A stretch of DNA of 64,000 bases. It comes from Microbacterium immunditiarum (GTDB lineage Bacteria; Actinomycetota; Actinomycetes; Actinomycetales; Microbacteriaceae). The notes below the pieces were generated by a model that saw only the letters and a program-made list of their open reading frames with translations, searched no databases and was not told the origin of the DNA. Positions 41,717 to 50,199 of the stretch are shown here, piece after piece; position 1 is the stretch's first letter; every line of letters begins with the position of its first letter. The position numbers and the translations under genes were made by a program. Where the stretch lies: contig NZ_JACCBV010000001.1 of assembly GCF_013409785.1 (NCBI RefSeq), positions 1,798,001-1,862,000 of the forward strand, read 5' to 3'.

Positions 41717-41967
41717 CGCGATCCTCTTCCGGCGGGCCTTGTGGGCTGTGCGCTGCGAACGCCGCCTCTTCGCGGCATCCGCAACCATTGCACCACCACG
41801 CGGCGGACTGTTCAACCGTTCGCGCGGCGAGTGAGCAGATCGCTCAAGCGGATCGGTTCGCGGCGACCCAGCGATTGCAGGATGCGTCAAGAGACCGGAT
41901 GCTCCGCCGATACCCTCAGCGGGTGACGACAGCGCCACCCTCGCGCGGAGCGGCCCGCGGGCGCGGA

Positions 41968-41973
41968 TAGTCT
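41968..41973 (+). promoter_or_regulatory. -10 box of the YbaK gene, leaderless start
   Basis: TAGTCT, 6 nt before the GTG at 41980. Confidence 0.6.
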
Positions 41974-41979
41974 GAGCGG

Positions 41980-42456
41980 GTGACCGCTCACCTGCCTACT
42001 CGAAGCCGTCTCGTCCACGACTCTCTGCGTGCCGTCGGCATCACCGGCGACATCGTGGTGCTTCCGGATGCCGCGTCCACCGCTCCGCTCGCGGCTGCGG
42101 CGCTCGGGGTCGAGGTCGGCGCGATCGCGAACAGCCTCGTGTTCTGGAGCGACGGCGAGCCGCTGCTCGTCATGACGAGCGGCGCCCACCGCGTCGACAC
42201 CGCCGCCCTCGCGGAGCGACTCGGACGCACGTCGATCAAGCGTGCGACGCCCGAGCAGGTGCGCGAGGCGACGGGACAGGCCATCGGGGGAGTGGCGCCG
42301 ACGGGGCATCCGTCGCCGCTCACGACCATCGTCGACGAGGATCTCGCCCCGTACCCCGAGATCTGGGCCGCCGGCGGAACGCCGCACACGGTCTTCCCGC
42401 TCACGTTCGACGAGCTCGTGCGTCTCACGAACGGCACGGTCGCGAAGGTCGACTGA
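41980..42456 (+). CDS. YbaK/EbsC family protein (aminoacyl-tRNA deacylase-like)
   Basis: A 158-aa single-domain protein of the YbaK/ProX superfamily, whose characterised members hydrolyse mischarged tRNAs. Blocks are VGAIANSLVFW, LLVMTSGAHRVD and QAIGGVAPTGHP. In YbaK the first block holds the catalytic Lys (V-K-T/S-L); here that position is Asn. Activity may therefore differ, unless this is normal for the actinobacterial branch. The length is typical. Confidence 0.85.
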   Translation: MTAHLPTRSRLVHDSLRAVGITGDIVVLPDAASTAPLAAAALGVEVGAIANSLVFWSDGEPLLVMTSGAHRVDTAALAERLGRTSIKRATPEQVREATGQAIGGVAPTGHPSPLTTIVDEDLAPYPEIWAAGGTPHTVFPLTFDELVRLTNGTVAKVD

Positions 42457-42482
42457 CGCCTCCGGGCCACCTCGCCCACATA

Positions 42483-42545
42483 CGCCGAGATCGCGCGAAC
42501 GACGGTTCCCGCGACGGGAGACCCGTGATTCGCGCAATCCCGGGG
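42483..42545. repeat. 63-bp imperfect palindromic intergenic repeat, copy A
   Basis: The left arm begins CGCCGAGATCGCGCGAACG and is complementary to the right arm at 18 of 23 positions. The left arm matches the left arm of copy B (54371-54433) at 21 of 23 positions, and both copies are exactly 63 bp long. It lies between the YbaK gene (+) and the end of the debranching-type gene (-) and may also act as a terminator. Confidence 0.7.
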
Positions 42546-42554
42546 GAGGCAGGC

Positions 42555-44480
42555 TCAGCGAGCGGGCGCGCGGACGATCTCCGCGCACGCGATCGCCGCG
42601 GCCGCCGACCACGCCTGCGGGCGGCACGCGGCCGGGTAGGGCATCGGCACGGACGTCTGCCACGCGGGGTCGCCCGCGTGCAGCTCCGGCACGCGGTAGG
42701 CGAACCCCTCGGCCGCGGCGACGAGTCCTCGGACGACGTCGCGTGCCGCATCCGTCAACCCCGCTCGGTGCAGGCTCCACGCGATGATCGCGGTGTCGTG
42801 CGTCCACACGCTGCCGCCGTGGTACGACAGGGGCCAGTAGCCGGCGGCTCCCGTCGACATGGTGCGGATGCCGAAGCCCGACGACATCGACTCTGCGAGC
42901 AGGAGCTCGGCGACCGCGCGCTCTTCGTCGGGGTCGAGGATCCCGGTGCCCACGAGGTGGCCGATGTTGCTCGTGAGCGTGTCGACCGGGCGCTTGTCGC
43001 GGTCGAGCGCGATCGCCGGATACCGCCCCTCGGGGGTGTCGACCCAGTACGACTCGCGGAACCGCGAGCGCAGGTTCGACGCCCACTCGCGCAGCGCCGA
43101 CGGCGAGAGCGCCCCCTCGCCCTCGCCGAACGCCTCGAGGAGGTCGGCGCCGGCGATCGCCGCCTCGTACGCGTAGCCCTGCACCTCGCACAGCGCGATC
43201 GGACCGCGCGCGAGCGTGCCGTCGCGCCACTGGATCGAGTCGCCCGAGTCCTTCCACCCCTGGTTCGCGAGGCCCCGCCCGGTGCGGTCGATGTAGTCGA
43301 TGAAGCCGTCGCCGTCGCTGTCGCCGAACTCCACGAGCCACTGCAGCGCACCGCGCAGCGCGGGGATGAGCGCGTGCACCTCGGACTCCGGCATGCCCGC
43401 ACGCCACGCGTCCGCGAGCAGGCAGACCCACAGCGGGGTGGCGTCGACGCTGCCGTAGTACAGCGGCGGGAGCGTCACGCCCTCGTTCGGCAGCTCGAGC
43501 GCCGACGAGCGCAGCTCGTGGAGGATCTTGCCCGGCTCCTGGGCGGTCGCGAGGTCGACTTCGGTGCCCTGCATCCGCGCGAGTACGCGCAGCGTCGACG
43601 CTGCGATCCCGACGTCGACGGGCAGCGCGAGCCGGGCCGTCCACAGGGAGTCGCGCCCGAAGAGCGTGAAGAACCACGGCGCGCCGGCCGCGAAGAACTC
43701 GTCGTCGGCGTCGCCGCTCGCCGTCAGCCGCAGCGCGTCGAGGTCACCGAGCGCTCTGTCGAGCCATCGGTCGAGACGCGTGTCGCCCGTCGGTCCGCGC
43801 CGCCCATCCGCGGGAGGCCACGCACCGGCCGCTCCGTGGACGACCGAGGCGTCATCGTGCAGGGCGAGGGTGAACGACACGGATGCCGCACCGTGCGGCT
43901 CGATGACGACGGGCCACTCCGCCGTGGCGGCGCCCGACACGGCGGTGACCTCGGCGCCGGGTGCCGAGAGGATGAACGACCGGCCGTCGTGGGTGACCGT
44001 GGCCGTGGCATCCGGCTCATTCGTCGTGATCTCAGCCGCCTGCGCGACCGCGAGACCCGCCTTCACGTCGTGGAGGGCGGCGAAGTCCGGCGCGATCGCG
44101 AGCGTGAGTGTCGTCTCGACCGGATGCGGCAGGCCCGACTCCACCGTCCAGGTCTCCGTCACACGCCCGGGTTCGACGTGGCGGTCGCGCACGAGCCGCA
44201 GTCGCGGGTCGGGCATCGGGTCGTCGAGCCCGCGCAGCAGTCCGCCGAACACGACACGCGACGGTCCGTCGGGCGCGACCGAGATCCACTCGATGCGCGA
44301 GTCCCGGCAGCTCGCGGTCATCGAGCGGATGTGGCGCACATCGCCGTGGTAGACGCCGTCGATCGTCTGCGCGCCGAGGTCGCCCTCGCGCCCCGACCAC
44401 ACCTGTGTCGGTGCCCGCAGCGCGATGACCGCGTCATCGAGGAGCGGCTGCAGCGCGACGGCGTTCGTTCCTGCGGTCAT
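42555..44480 (-). CDS. Glycogen-debranching-type glycoside hydrolase
   Basis: A 641-aa protein. The N-terminal beta-sandwich is of the bacterial glycogen debranching type (VWSGREGDLGAQTIDGVYH, DVRHIRSM). The C-terminal six-hairpin (alpha/alpha)6 barrel includes PWFFTLFGRDSLWTARLAL, EPGKILHELRS, LPPLYYGSVDATPLWV, ANQGWKDSGDSI and YWPLSYHGGSVWTHDTAI. It likely hydrolyses an oligosaccharide taken up by the ABC importer encoded just upstream in the same operon; the linkage cannot be named. The start overlaps the permease stop by 4 nt. No signal peptide is visible, so it is cytoplasmic. Confidence 0.85.
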   Translation of the reverse strand: MTAGTNAVALQPLLDDAVIALRAPTQVWSGREGDLGAQTIDGVYHGDVRHIRSMTASCRDSRIEWISVAPDGPSRVVFGGLLRGLDDPMPDPRLRLVRDRHVEPGRVTETWTVESGLPHPVETTLTLAIAPDFAALHDVKAGLAVAQAAEITTNEPDATATVTHDGRSFILSAPGAEVTAVSGAATAEWPVVIEPHGAASVSFTLALHDDASVVHGAAGAWPPADGRRGPTGDTRLDRWLDRALGDLDALRLTASGDADDEFFAAGAPWFFTLFGRDSLWTARLALPVDVGIAASTLRVLARMQGTEVDLATAQEPGKILHELRSSALELPNEGVTLPPLYYGSVDATPLWVCLLADAWRAGMPESEVHALIPALRGALQWLVEFGDSDGDGFIDYIDRTGRGLANQGWKDSGDSIQWRDGTLARGPIALCEVQGYAYEAAIAGADLLEAFGEGEGALSPSALREWASNLRSRFRESYWVDTPEGRYPAIALDRDKRPVDTLTSNIGHLVGTGILDPDEERAVAELLLAESMSSGFGIRTMSTGAAGYWPLSYHGGSVWTHDTAIIAWSLHRAGLTDAARDVVRGLVAAAEGFAYRVPELHAGDPAWQTSVPMPYPAACRPQAWSAAAAIACAEIVRAPAR

Positions 44481-45388
44481 TCCTTGACGGCTCCTTCGCT
44501 GACGTTCATGATGCGCCGCTGGAAGATGAAGAACATCACCGCGACCGGGATGGTCATGATCACCGCCGCCGCGAGCTTCAGCGGGTACTGCGAGCCCTGG
44601 CTCAGCTGGCCGGATGCGAGGGCCGCGACGCCCTTCGTGAGAGTCGTGAGCTCGGGCGACTGAGTAGCGACGATGAAGTGGTTCAGCTCGTTCCACGACC
44701 CCTGGAACGACAGGATGATGATCGTGATGAGCGCGGGCCGTGCCATCGGCAGAACCACCGACCAGAACACGCGGAACGTGCCGGCTCCGTCGATCCGCGC
44801 CTGCTCCTCGACCGAGACCGGGATCGACTCGAAGAAGTTCTTCATGATGAACACGCCGGCGGCGTCGACGAGCAGCGGCAGGATCATGCCCGCGTACGAG
44901 TCGTAGATGCCGAGCTGGTTGATCACGAGGAACTTCGGGATGAGCAGCACGACCGCGGGCACGGCCATGACGGCGACGACCGCGGCGAACACGATCCCGC
45001 GTCCGCGGAAGTGCAGGCGCGCGAGCGCATAGCCGGCGAGCGAGCAGAAGAACACGCGACCGAGCGTCACGAAGACCGTCACGATCGCCGAGTTCGCGAA
45101 CCACAGCGGGAAGTCGCTCCGCAGGAAGAGTCGCTCGTACGCAGCGAATGTGAACGTCTGCGGGATGAGCGAGATCGGGTCGCTCGCCGCCTCGGACTCC
45201 GTCTTGAACGACGTCGCGACCTGAACGAGGAACGGATAGATGTAGATCAGCGCGATCGCGATGAGCACGGCGTAGAGCACGAACTGCCACGCGAGGGGCG
45301 CGTGCACCCAGCGCTGCCGAGTCGGACGCGGTTGACGCAGCGGCTCTTCGGTGAGCACCCGCGCCTCGGTGAGGGTCGTGCCGGTCAT
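44477..45388 (-). CDS. Carbohydrate ABC transporter permease (MalG type)
   Basis: A 303-aa membrane protein, second permease of a CUT1 sugar importer. TM1 is at about residues 33-55 (FVLYAVLIAIALIYIYPFLV), and about six helices are visible in all. The EAA coupling motif is EEQARIDGAGTFRVFWSVVLP. It starts in a 4-nt overlap with the first permease gene and overlaps the hydrolase gene by 4 nt. The C-terminus ends NVSEGAVKE, the usual GAVKG-like tail of this family. Confidence 0.93.
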   Translation of the reverse strand: MTGTTLTEARVLTEEPLRQPRPTRQRWVHAPLAWQFVLYAVLIAIALIYIYPFLVQVATSFKTESEAASDPISLIPQTFTFAAYERLFLRSDFPLWFANSAIVTVFVTLGRVFFCSLAGYALARLHFRGRGIVFAAVVAVMAVPAVVLLIPKFLVINQLGIYDSYAGMILPLLVDAAGVFIMKNFFESIPVSVEEQARIDGAGTFRVFWSVVLPMARPALITIIILSFQGSWNELNHFIVATQSPELTTLTKGVAALASGQLSQGSQYPLKLAAAVIMTIPVAVMFFIFQRRIMNVSEGAVKE

Positions 45389-46494
45389 CGCTTCGCCTCC
45401 TTCGGTTGAGACGGCTGGTACTGGCGAGCGCGGCGTCTCGACACCGGCCGCTCGCGCAGCGCCCAGCGCTGGAAGAGCGTGAAGACGACGATGATCGCGA
45501 AGAGGATGAAGGCGATCGCGGCGCCCTGCCCCCAGTCTTGACCGAGGAATGCGGACGAGTACGACAGGTACGCGGGCGTGAGCGTCGTCTTTCCGGGGCC
45601 GCCCTGCGTGCCGGTGTAGATCTGGTCGAACACCTGCCAGCACCCGATGAGGCCGAGGGTGAGCACCGTGAACAGCGTCGGACGCAGCTGCGGCAGCGTC
45701 ACGCGCCAGAACCGCTGCCACGCGTTCGCGCCGTCGACCATCGCGGCTTCCTGCACGTCGCCGCTGAGGTTCTGCAGCGCCGCGATGAACAGCAGCATGA
45801 ACGTGCCGCTCGTGGTGAAGACGGCCATGATGATGAAGGCCGTCATCGCGACCGACGGGCCCGCGAGCCAGTTCCACCACGACAGCCCGAGGAAGTCGTT
45901 CTCGGTCAGAGCGGGTGGTCCGGTCGTGACGCCGAAGGCCGCGAGGGCGTTGTGGACGATCCCATTCGGGTCCTGGAACCAGTTCGGCCCGTTGATGCCG
46001 ATCCACGAGAGCACCTCGTTGACGACTCCGGTCGCCGAGAACAGGAACAGCCACAGCACCGTGATGGCGACCGAGCTTGTCACCGAGGGGAAGTAGAACG
46101 CGGTGCGGAAGATGCCGCGCCCGCGCAGGATGGCGCGGTTCACCAGCATCGCGAGGAACAGCGACAGCGCCGTCTGCAGTGGCACGACCAGCAGCACGTA
46201 CCATGCGTTGTTGCGCAGGGAGATGCCGAAGTCCCGCGTGGGCAGTCCGCCGCCGGTCGTGATGGACGCGTAGTTGTCGAGGCCCACGAAGCGGACGTTC
46301 GCCGACAGGGGGCTTCCCCGGCCCGACCAGTCCGAGAAGCTCACCCACAGCGCCATGAGCACCGGCGCGAGCAGGAAGATCCCCAGGATCAGGATGACGG
46401 GCAGGGTGAAGACCCAGCCGGCGAGCGCCTCCCCGCGCCGGATACCCCGGCCGGAGCCTCCTTCGCGGGGAGGCGCTGCGACGGTGGTCGTCAT
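45385..46494 (-). CDS. Carbohydrate ABC transporter permease (MalF type)
   Basis: A 369-aa first permease of the same importer. TM1 is VFTLPVILILGIFLLAPVLM, with further helices through the protein and the EAA motif QEAAMVDGANAWQRFWRVTLP. The periplasmic loop between helices is longer than in many relatives (residues 160-205). It starts 3 nt after the binding-protein gene, and its stop overlaps the next permease. The ATPase subunit is not encoded here; CUT1 systems often share one MsiK-type ATPase, which is inference here. Confidence 0.92.
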   Translation of the reverse strand: MTTTVAAPPREGGSGRGIRRGEALAGWVFTLPVILILGIFLLAPVLMALWVSFSDWSGRGSPLSANVRFVGLDNYASITTGGGLPTRDFGISLRNNAWYVLLVVPLQTALSLFLAMLVNRAILRGRGIFRTAFYFPSVTSSVAITVLWLFLFSATGVVNEVLSWIGINGPNWFQDPNGIVHNALAAFGVTTGPPALTENDFLGLSWWNWLAGPSVAMTAFIIMAVFTTSGTFMLLFIAALQNLSGDVQEAAMVDGANAWQRFWRVTLPQLRPTLFTVLTLGLIGCWQVFDQIYTGTQGGPGKTTLTPAYLSYSSAFLGQDWGQGAAIAFILFAIIVVFTLFQRWALRERPVSRRRARQYQPSQPKEAKR

Positions 46495-46497
46495 GGG

Positions 46498-47757
46498 TCA
46501 GCCCACGACCGCTTCGGTGTTCTCCTGCACGGTGTCGAGGATCTGCTGCGGGTCGCCCGCCTTGAGCCCCTCGAGCTGCGCGTTGAAGTCGGTGATGACC
46601 GCGGCGATGCCGTCATTGGTCGGCACGCCCTTCGCGTAGTCCGCACCGGCGAGGAACGCGGCCAGGTCGGGGTTGTCAGCGGTCCACTGCTCGGCTGCCG
46701 ACTGCGCGGACGGCATCGGCCCGAAGGCCTCCGAGAAGGCGAGCTGCTGCTCGGCGCTGGTCAGGTACTCGACCAGGTCGAGCGCCGCCTGCTGGTTCGG
46801 GCTGTCGGCTGCCATCCCCCAGCAGTTCGTGAACTGCATCGTGCCCTGCCCGGCGGGTCCCGCCGGGAGCTCGGCGACGACGTAGTCGACGTCGGGGAAG
46901 TCGTTCGTCATGGCGCCCTGGATCCAGTTGCCCTCGATCGTCATCGCGGACAGCTGCTTGCCGAACGCCTCGCCGCCCCAGCCTGCGCCGAGGTCGGACG
47001 AGTAGGCGAAGTTGCCCGCCGCCATCTGCTCCTGGACGTAGGTGAGCGCCTCGACGTTCTCGGGGCTGTTCGCCACCGCCTCGGTGCCGTCGTCACTGAC
47101 GAGCTGACCGCCGGCCTGAGCCATGAAGGCGCCCAGGCGCTGGTACTCGGGACCGAACGCGAGGCCGGTCACTCCATCCTTCGTGAGCGTGGCGGCGACG
47201 GTGGCGAGGTCGTCCCACGTCGCGGGGATGTCGGCGTCGGTGAGGCCGGCCGCATCCCACAGGCCCTGGTTGATGATCAGCTGCAGCGTCGAGAAGTCCT
47301 TCGGCGCGCAGTAGAACTCGTCCTCGAACGTGAAGTTCTGCACGAGCGACGGGTAGAAGTCGTCCTTGTTCGACAGCAGGTCGCCGTAGGCCTTCAGCGA
47401 GCCGTTGCCGGCGTAGCCGGCCAGCGCCTCGGTCGCGAGGTAGAAGAGGTCGGGCGGCGAGCCGGCCGCGAATCCCTGGGACAGCTGCTGGGGCAGGTCG
47501 TTCGCGACCTGGACGGTTGCATCGATGCCGGACTCCTCGGACCAGGCTGCGACCGCCTCGGTGACGGCGTCGGTCTCGGCGTCGCCCGACGAGCCGATGA
47601 GGATCGTGAGGGCGTCCTCGGACGAGGTGAGCTCGGAGGCGTCGCCTCCGCCCGCACCGCCGTCGTCGAATCCGGAGCCGCACGCCGTGAGTGCGAGGGC
47701 GCCGGTCACCAGGAGCGCACCGGTCCCGAGGATCGCGCGTGTCTTGTGCCGTGTCAT
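46498..47757 (-). CDS. Sugar-binding lipoprotein of the ABC importer
   Basis: A 419-aa extracellular solute-binding protein (family 1, CUT1). The signal peptide ends in the lipobox LALTAC (Cys at about residue 26), followed by a Gly/Asp-rich linker. The mature domain shows LTILIGSSGDAETDAVTEAVAAW and, in the C-terminal half, NCWGMAADSPNQQAALDLVEYL. AAAGGAGAAGAG precedes the ATG. Two operator-like palindromes lie upstream and match the divergent LacI gene, so expression should be sugar-inducible. Confidence 0.92.
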   Translation of the reverse strand: MTRHKTRAILGTGALLVTGALALTACGSGFDDGGAGGGDASELTSSEDALTILIGSSGDAETDAVTEAVAAWSEESGIDATVQVANDLPQQLSQGFAAGSPPDLFYLATEALAGYAGNGSLKAYGDLLSNKDDFYPSLVQNFTFEDEFYCAPKDFSTLQLIINQGLWDAAGLTDADIPATWDDLATVAATLTKDGVTGLAFGPEYQRLGAFMAQAGGQLVSDDGTEAVANSPENVEALTYVQEQMAAGNFAYSSDLGAGWGGEAFGKQLSAMTIEGNWIQGAMTNDFPDVDYVVAELPAGPAGQGTMQFTNCWGMAADSPNQQAALDLVEYLTSAEQQLAFSEAFGPMPSAQSAAEQWTADNPDLAAFLAGADYAKGVPTNDGIAAVITDFNAQLEGLKAGDPQQILDTVQENTEAVVG

Positions 47758-47803
47758 GGTCTCTTCTCCTTTGAATGAGCTTCTCGGTGCGTGATGGGGC
47801 CTA

Positions 47804-47815
47804 TTGATCGTTCAA
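47804..47815. promoter_or_regulatory. LacI-type operator 1
   Basis: TTGATCGTTCAA, an inverted repeat upstream of the sugar-binding-protein gene. Its reverse complement TTGAACGATCAA is identical to the core of operator 2. Confidence 0.75.
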
Positions 47816-47828
47816 ATTCCGTGACAGA

Positions 47829-47844
47829 CTTTGAACGATCAAAG
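47829..47844. promoter_or_regulatory. LacI-type operator 2
   Basis: CTTTGAACGATCAAAG, palindromic except for its 4-nt centre, 27 nt centre-to-centre from operator 1. Confidence 0.78.
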
Positions 47845-47918
47845 AATTCACCAAGGCCCACGGTAGGAACGTGATCGCGCTCCTGTCAAGGGGCGGACGG
47901 GGACCGTAGGATAACGAT

Positions 47919-47930
47919 TTGAACGATCCG
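47919..47930. promoter_or_regulatory. LacI-type operator 3 (half conserved)
   Basis: TTGAACGATCCG keeps the left 10 bases of the operator consensus and lies just upstream of the lacI-type gene, 88 nt from operator 2. Autoregulation or DNA looping is plausible. Confidence 0.6.
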
Positions 47931-47948
47931 ACCACTGGGGAGACGCGG

Positions 47949-48959
47949 ATGACGAAGGCGCCGACCGTCGAGGACGTCGCCACGGCGGCCGGCGTCTCGC
48001 GCCAGACCGTGTCGAACGTGATCAACACGCCCGACATCGTGCGCGCCGAGACGCGGGACCGCGTGCGGCGTGCGATCGAGACGCTCGGGTACCGGCCGCA
48101 CGCGGCGGCGCGCCGCCTGCGCACGCGACGCAGCTCGACGATCGGCATCCACCTCGACCCTTACGCCGGAGGGATCTCCGGTGTGGTGCTCGACCGCTTC
48201 GTGCACGCGTTGACCGAGCGCGCGAGCGACCGCGGCATGCGGATCCAGCTCTACGCGGCGAGCAGCCCGGCCGACGAGATCGAGCGGATGCAGGAGCTCA
48301 CCGAGGGCGGAGAGATCGACGCCGTCGTGATCACCGGCACCTTCCACGGCGACCCCCGCACCCGGTGGCTCGCCGAGCGCGGCATCCCCTTCGTCTCGTT
48401 CGGCAGGCCGTGGGGCGAGGACGACGTCGCCGACCCCGCGCACCTGTGGGTCGACGTCGACGGAGCGGCGGGCACGGGCGCGGCGACGCGTCACCTGCTC
48501 GCCACCGCGGGCACGCACATCGCGTTCCTCGGTTGGCCATCGGGCTCCGGAACGGGCGATGACCGGGAGCGTGGGTGGCGAGAGGCGATGAGCGCGGCGC
48601 GCGCGACCGGCCCGCGGCTCACGAGCGAAGAGAGCGTCAGCGAGGCGCGGGCGACGGTCGCGCGCGTGCTCGAGTCGCGCGCGGAGATCGACGCGATCGT
48701 GTGCGTGAGCGACTCTCTCGCGATCGGCGCGCACCTCGCCGCCACTGCCGCCGGGCGGCCGCACCTGCCCGTCACGGGCTTCGACAACACGCCCGCGGCC
48801 GAGGCGCTCGCGCTGACGAGCGTGGAGCAGCTGCCGGAGCACGTCGCGGCGGGGGCGCTGGAGCTGCTCATGGGCCCGACGGGGAGCGTCGTCGCCCCTC
48901 GGCGCACGGCGGCCGGCGAGGCCCACGTGCTCGTCGAGCCGAGGCTCATCGTGCGCTGA
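47949..48959 (+). CDS. LacI family transcriptional regulator
   Basis: A 336-aa repressor. The helix-turn-helix is TVEDVATAAGVSRQTVSNVI, with the hinge region RPHAAARRLRTRRS. A periplasmic-binding-protein-like effector domain follows (STIGIHLDPYAGG ... GEIDAVVITG ... PVTGFDNTPAAEAL). The ATG at 47949 follows GGGGAGA; an in-frame TTG at 47919 lies within operator 3 and is rejected. It is divergent from the sugar operon and should bind the three TTGAACGATCAA-type sites in the 191-nt intergenic region. Confidence 0.92.
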   Translation: MTKAPTVEDVATAAGVSRQTVSNVINTPDIVRAETRDRVRRAIETLGYRPHAAARRLRTRRSSTIGIHLDPYAGGISGVVLDRFVHALTERASDRGMRIQLYAASSPADEIERMQELTEGGEIDAVVITGTFHGDPRTRWLAERGIPFVSFGRPWGEDDVADPAHLWVDVDGAAGTGAATRHLLATAGTHIAFLGWPSGSGTGDDRERGWREAMSAARATGPRLTSEESVSEARATVARVLESRAEIDAIVCVSDSLAIGAHLAATAAGRPHLPVTGFDNTPAAEALALTSVEQLPEHVAAGALELLMGPTGSVVAPRRTAAGEAHVLVEPRLIVR

Positions 48960-48997
48960 CCCGAGTCGTCGGGCCCGCGGCGCCGGCCCGGCCCGAT

Positions 48998-50122
48998 TCA
49001 GTGCCGCGCCGGCACCGGGAAGCGCAGCGTCGCCGCGACCGGCGACCCGTCGATCGACTCCTCCTTGCGGATCGCGCGCACCTTGCCTCCAGCGCGCAGC
49101 ACGCGCGTGACGAGCTCGTCCACCACGTCGTAGCCCTCGCGACCGCCGACGCCCGCGGGCTCCACCTTGCCGTACTCGTCCACGCGCCCATGCACGTCGG
49201 CGTCGAGATCGAAGCGCAGCTCGTCGATGGCATCCGACGCCGCCGCGACCGCGACGTCGCGCAGCCGCGTGGTCGCGAGGCCCTGCGCCCGCAGATTGCC
49301 GAACCGCTCGCGCCACTCGCGCAGGTCGGCGGTCCGCCGCCGCTCGAGGATCTCGCGCGCGATGTGCTCGAGCCGCTCGCGCGTGAGCGAGTCGGGGTGC
49401 TCGTGCACGACGTCGTCGAGCAGGCAGTCGTGCGTGTTCACCGCGCTATACGCGGGGTCGAGGTCGTCGCTCGCGACGAGGATGAGGGGGACTCCGCGGG
49501 GCAGGACCTTGACGACCTCGTCCTGCACGACGCGGCAGAAGCGCTCGCGCTCGACGCGGTCGCCGGTGGCACCGTGCGCGCGGCGCCGGTCGAACGTGCC
49601 GTCGGTCGTCGTCCGCTCCAGCATGAGCCGGTGGTCGTCGGGGAGGGAGATCGGATGCTCCGCCAGCCGCCCCTCGTCGTCCAGTTCGGCGAGCGTGGCG
49701 CCTTGCTGCGACAGCTTCAGGACGAAGCCCCGCAGCGGGAAGGACCCCGCCCGGATGAGCCCGGAGACGTCGAAGCGATCCGACACCACGACCCGGTCGG
49801 TGAGGCGGTTCGCCACCCGGAACGCGTGGAGCACGCCCGGGGCGGCCAGGAGAACGATCGAGCGGGACTGCCGCGTCCAGAACTCGTCGTCGCCGATCAC
49901 GGACCGCAGACGGCCGACGACGTCATGCCGCGCGCCGTGCGGCAGGTCGAGCTTCTCGAGCTGCCGTGCGGCGTCGTCGATCGCGTCGCGCAGGGCGATG
50001 CGGATGCGTTCGTGGTCCTGAGGGACCGGAGACGACGCGAGGCTGATCGACACGCTCGCCGCGTCCCGGTGCTCCGTGAGGGAGATGAGCTGGTCTCGGT
50101 CCGGAATGTCTACAGGGAGCAT
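48998..50122 (-). CDS. baeRF (bacterial archaeo-eukaryotic release factor-like) family protein
   Basis: A 374-aa protein with the fold order of bacterial eRF1/Vms1-related proteins. The N-terminal part is IPDRDQLISLTEHRDAASVSISL. The middle RNase-H-like domain includes RSIVLLAAPGVLHAFRVAN and VPLILVASDDLDPAYSAV. The C-terminal pelota-like domain holds VDELVTRVLRAGGKVRAI and ends TLRFPVPARH. Such proteins are proposed to act on stalled ribosomes, but bacterial members are little studied. The ATG is 6 nt from a TATCGT box, suggesting a leaderless mRNA. It lies between the sugar and hut regions and belongs to neither by function. Confidence 0.78.
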   Translation of the reverse strand: MLPVDIPDRDQLISLTEHRDAASVSISLASSPVPQDHERIRIALRDAIDDAARQLEKLDLPHGARHDVVGRLRSVIGDDEFWTRQSRSIVLLAAPGVLHAFRVANRLTDRVVVSDRFDVSGLIRAGSFPLRGFVLKLSQQGATLAELDDEGRLAEHPISLPDDHRLMLERTTTDGTFDRRRAHGATGDRVERERFCRVVQDEVVKVLPRGVPLILVASDDLDPAYSAVNTHDCLLDDVVHEHPDSLTRERLEHIAREILERRRTADLREWRERFGNLRAQGLATTRLRDVAVAAASDAIDELRFDLDADVHGRVDEYGKVEPAGVGGREGYDVVDELVTRVLRAGGKVRAIRKEESIDGSPVAATLRFPVPARH

Positions 50123-50128
50123 GGAGCC

Positions 50129-50134
50129 ACGATA
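50129..50134 (-). promoter_or_regulatory. -10 box of the baeRF gene, leaderless start
   Basis: TATCGT on the minus strand, 6 nt before the ATG at 50122. Confidence 0.5.
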
Positions 50135-50199
50135 GGTGCGCTCGATGATCCCCGCACCGGGGGTTGCGGATGCGGCGCGATCGGCCTATCGCCCGGCCG

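Noticed and set aside
45406..47778. Plus-strand frame of 790 codons opposite the sugar permease and binding-protein genes
   Set aside because: It is Arg/Glu/His-rich shadow sequence; the minus-strand genes have lipobox, membrane helices and EAA motifs.
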